DNA of 6,851 bases. It comes from an uncultured Planctomycetaceae bacterium. Its GTDB lineage: Bacteria > Planctomycetota > Planctomycetia > Planctomycetales > Planctomycetaceae. Shown here piece by piece: positions 5,717 through 6,851 of the stretch (within the stretch, counting starts at the first letter, position 1; every line of letters begins with the position of its first letter). The DNA is taken from assembly GCA_903921605.1 (NCBI GenBank), contig CAIXQV010000024.1, positions 1 through 6,851 of the forward strand, in the 5' to 3' direction. The position numbers and the translations under genes are program-made. The notes below the pieces were generated by a model. That model made no database searches. It saw only the letters and a program-made list of their open reading frames with translations, and was not told the origin of the DNA.

Positions 5717-6025
5717 GTGAACAGATGGAAGATTCCAGAATGGCTTGAGGCCGAGGTCATCAAACGCGACACAAGCTGCGTGTACTGTGGTGTTGTGTTT
5801 CGGGCCGATGCTACTGAGAGACGACGAAAGCCATCTTGGGAACACATCGTCAACGATGCTCGAATCATCACTCGCGAGAACATCGCTCTGTGCTGTATCG
5901 GCTGCAATGCGAGCAAGGGGGCGAAGGACCTCTCTGTCTGGCTCAGTTCTGGCTATTGTAAGGAACGATCAATCACAGTCGAAACGATTGCAGATGTGGC
6001 GAGGCGGGCCCTAGTAACCCAGTGA
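5717..6025 (+). CDS. HNH endonuclease family protein
   Basis: About 102 residues making one HNH nuclease domain. Starting at GTG 5717 it opens with RWKIPEWLEAEVIKRD, then CVYC (first zinc Cys pair), SWEHIVNDARI containing the catalytic-type His, ENIALCCIGCNASKGAKDL with the Asn and second Cys pair, and a C-terminal helix. HNH domains cut DNA using a single metal ion; stand-alone small ones occur in phages, mobile elements and defence loci, so the substrate cannot be named. A GTG at 5684 would add 11 residues, but AGGA at 5704-5707 with 9-base spacing and the position of the conserved core favour 5717. It lies 41 bases after the chimeric pseudogene in the same direction and may be co-transcribed. 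All motif residues seem present, so it is probably intact. It converges on the membrane-protein gene. Confidence 0.85.
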   Translation: MNRWKIPEWLEAEVIKRDTSCVYCGVVFRADATERRRKPSWEHIVNDARIITRENIALCCIGCNASKGAKDLSVWLSSGYCKERSITVETIADVARRALVTQ

Positions 6026-6080
6026 AGACAAGGCCGGACAGGACACGCAGGAGAGCGTGAGTAGTTGCTTCGAGATCTCG

Positions 6081-6386
6081 TCACCGAATTTTTCCGGCAT
6101 TCGCCTTCAGTACAATTCCGCAAATGAGCGTCGGGATATTCAGGAAGATACCAAGTGCAATCTGCCAATTCGCAAGGCTATCAATGGACGCTGCGTTCTC
6201 CTGAATTGGTCGCGTACCGATGCGGCCATAGAGCTGAAACTCTTTCGCCGACAGGATGAACATCGGGATCGCAATAATGACACCGAAGCAAGTGTAGAGC
6301 CAGATAAAGCCGAAGATGATATTTGAGACGGCTGAGATCAGTAGCGGGATCGTGATTCCAGACGGGCTAGTCGCTGAGCAGTGCAT
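6081..6386 (-). CDS. Small membrane protein with three predicted helices
   Basis: A 101-residue integral membrane protein of unknown function. Predicted segments are about 11-29 (ITIPLLISAVSNIIFGFIW), 30-47 (LYTCFGVIIAIPMFILSA) and 76-94 (IALGIFLNIPTLICGIVL), with a soluble loop of about 28 residues (KEFQLYGRIGTRPIQENAAS) between the second and third. ATG 6386 has no ribosome-binding site of its own and overlaps the end of a 23-codon ORF that does, so translation is probably coupled. Alternatively the two ORFs are one gene split by a +1 frameshift: joining them gives a smooth N-terminal soluble region (ADALLSATSPSG). The plus-strand frame over the same DNA is polar and featureless. It converges with the HNH gene, 55 bp apart. 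Confidence 0.72.
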   Translation of the reverse strand: MHCSATSPSGITIPLLISAVSNIIFGFIWLYTCFGVIIAIPMFILSAKEFQLYGRIGTRPIQENAASIDSLANWQIALGIFLNIPTLICGIVLKANAGKIR

Positions 6387-6438
6387 CAGCTGGTTTACGG
6401 TCGAACGTTGGGTGGATTGCTTTGACGTCGTGGCTCAC
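6367..6438 (-). CDS. 23-residue leader-like ORF or detached N-terminus of the membrane protein
   Basis: GTG 6438 follows a textbook GAGGAGGT on the minus strand (5 bases after AGGAGG), the strongest ribosome-binding site in the window. It encodes 23 residues (SHDVKAIHPTF ... ADALLSD) and stops at TAG 6367-6369, overlapping the membrane-protein ORF by 20 bases in another phase. It could be a translated leader that couples expression of the membrane protein, or the true N-terminus separated by a one-base frameshift. The peptide is soluble, with no run of one residue that would suggest attenuation. Confidence 0.5.
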   Translation of the reverse strand: MSHDVKAIHPTFDRKPADALLSD

Positions 6439-6442
6439 GGCC

Positions 6443-6449
6443 ACCTCCT
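6443..6449 (-). promoter_or_regulatory. Strong Shine-Dalgarno for the leader ORF
   Basis: Minus-strand AGGAGGT lies 4 bases before GTG 6438. This site, rather than anything next to ATG 6386, is probably where ribosomes enter the membrane-protein transcript. Confidence 0.6.
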
Positions 6450-6487
6450 CGCTAATATTGTTGTCGGACCGGGACGCTGATAATGTT

Positions 6488-6501
6488 TGTGTCCCCACAC
6501 A
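6488..6501. promoter_or_regulatory. Inverted repeat upstream of the leader ORF
   Basis: TGTGT-CCCC-ACACA is a perfect 5-bp inverted repeat in the presumed promoter region of the minus-strand membrane-protein transcript. It is a candidate operator or weak hairpin only. Confidence 0.2.
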
Positions 6502-6525
6502 CTCTCTCTGAGATTTGACGGGAGT

Positions 6526-6552
6526 TCCGGGGAAGGATTTGCCTTCCCCGGA
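6526..6552 (-). terminator. Strong GC-rich hairpin, probable terminator of the right-end minus-strand gene
   Basis: TCCGGGGAAGG-ATTTG-CCTTCCCCGGA gives a perfect 11-bp stem with a 5-base loop, starting 26 bases beyond the TAG of the right-end gene and before the next minus-strand gene. No U-run follows in the minus-strand transcript, so it may be a non-canonical terminator or a transcript-stabilising structure. Confidence 0.65.
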
Positions 6553-6578
6553 GCACATTTCCGGAAGTTGTTTGAGGG

Positions 6579-6851
6579 CTAGTTCAGTTTGCGAGTGGTC
6601 GCCTTTGTGACCTCATACTTTTGGCCGTCCTGCAGACCCGTGAGCCGCGCTTCATAACTGCCGGAGGTTGAGCCACCTCGACGGCCGGCCGACAGCTTGA
6701 TTTTCGTTTCATTCTTCAGCCAATCGGTCGCAAGGTCCGTCTTGAGCCTCACAAGTTCGTTTCTTCGCTTGGCGAGGATCATTCCGGTTGACGTGTTGTG
6801 GGTGAGCAGCTTCGCGGCATCCGTTTTTCGGTTGGCCTGAAGTCCGGCCAC
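6579..6851 (-). CDS. Hypothetical protein, C-terminal part only (starts outside the window)
   Basis: An open frame enters from the right edge and ends at TAG 6579-6581; only the last 90 or so residues are visible. They are rich in Lys, Arg and Thr, with a helical stretch (AKRRNELVRLKTDLATDWLK) followed by a probably strand-rich end (SGSYEARLTGLQDGQKYEVT). The edge codon is GTG, which could be an internal Val rather than a start. No membrane segment or motif is recognised, so no function is proposed. A strong hairpin follows the stop, which supports this being a real gene end. Confidence 0.6.
   Translation of the reverse strand: MAGLQANRKTDAAKLLTHNTSTGMILAKRRNELVRLKTDLATDWLKNETKIKLSAGRRGGSTSGSYEARLTGLQDGQKYEVTKATTRKLN

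Noticed and set aside
6057..6326. Plus-strand frame starting at GTG 6057 with a good GGAG upstream
   Set aside because: It is antisense to the three-helix membrane protein and its translation is uniformly polar and without pattern; the apparent ribosome site is probably chance.

Overview
The window looks like an accessory, mosaic stretch of a bacterial chromosome, most likely from a planctomycete. That assignment rests on the protein types (a secreted S1/P1-type nuclease, a small TolC-like coiled-coil protein, a GYF_2/bacterial-PH/SHOCT protein and a FixJ-like regulator with a degenerate receiver), on the mix of leaderless-looking and Shine-Dalgarno starts, and on moderate GC. It is an inference from protein style, since there is no rRNA or other marker gene. 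No tRNA, rRNA, CRISPR array or complete insertion sequence was seen.

Layout. Positions 1-490 hold no gene I can support. A plus-strand block follows: a FixJ/LuxR-type regulator whose receiver has lost its phosphorylation residues (491-1090); remnants of one or two tiny ORFs (1087-1316); a secreted S1/P1 nuclease (1381-2340) followed 18 bp later by a secreted coiled-coil protein (2359-2790), probably one operon; and a pair of unrecognised small genes sharing a GTGA overlap (2800-3096 and 3093-3386). A minus-strand block comes next: an unrecognised 137-residue protein (3563-3976), a GYF_2-PH-SHOCT protein (4109-5053) and a doubtful small membrane ORF (4983-5180). The plus strand resumes with a broken, chimeric paralogue of the regulator (5247-5675) and an HNH endonuclease (5717-6025). 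The right end is on the minus strand: a three-helix membrane protein (6081-6386) entered by an overlapping 23-codon ORF with a strong ribosome-binding site, then a strong hairpin (6526-6552) and the C-terminal end of an unrecognised protein running off the window.

The most striking feature is gene shuffling inside the window. The pseudogene at 5247-5675 joins, in frame, a receiver resembling that of the first gene to the last 32 codons of the 97-residue gene at 3093-3386. The shared tail is a 101-bp direct repeat, 93/101 identical, with the first 46 bp perfect. The two copies flank the minus-strand block and could mediate loss of 2289 bp. Both receiver paralogues carry Glu in place of the phospho-accepting Asp and lack the conserved Thr and Lys, so they appear to form a family of phosphorylation-independent pseudo-receivers.

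Co-operation between genes can be inferred only for the nuclease and coiled-coil pair (both exported, short spacing) and the overlapping small pair. The rest looks like independently acquired small modules.
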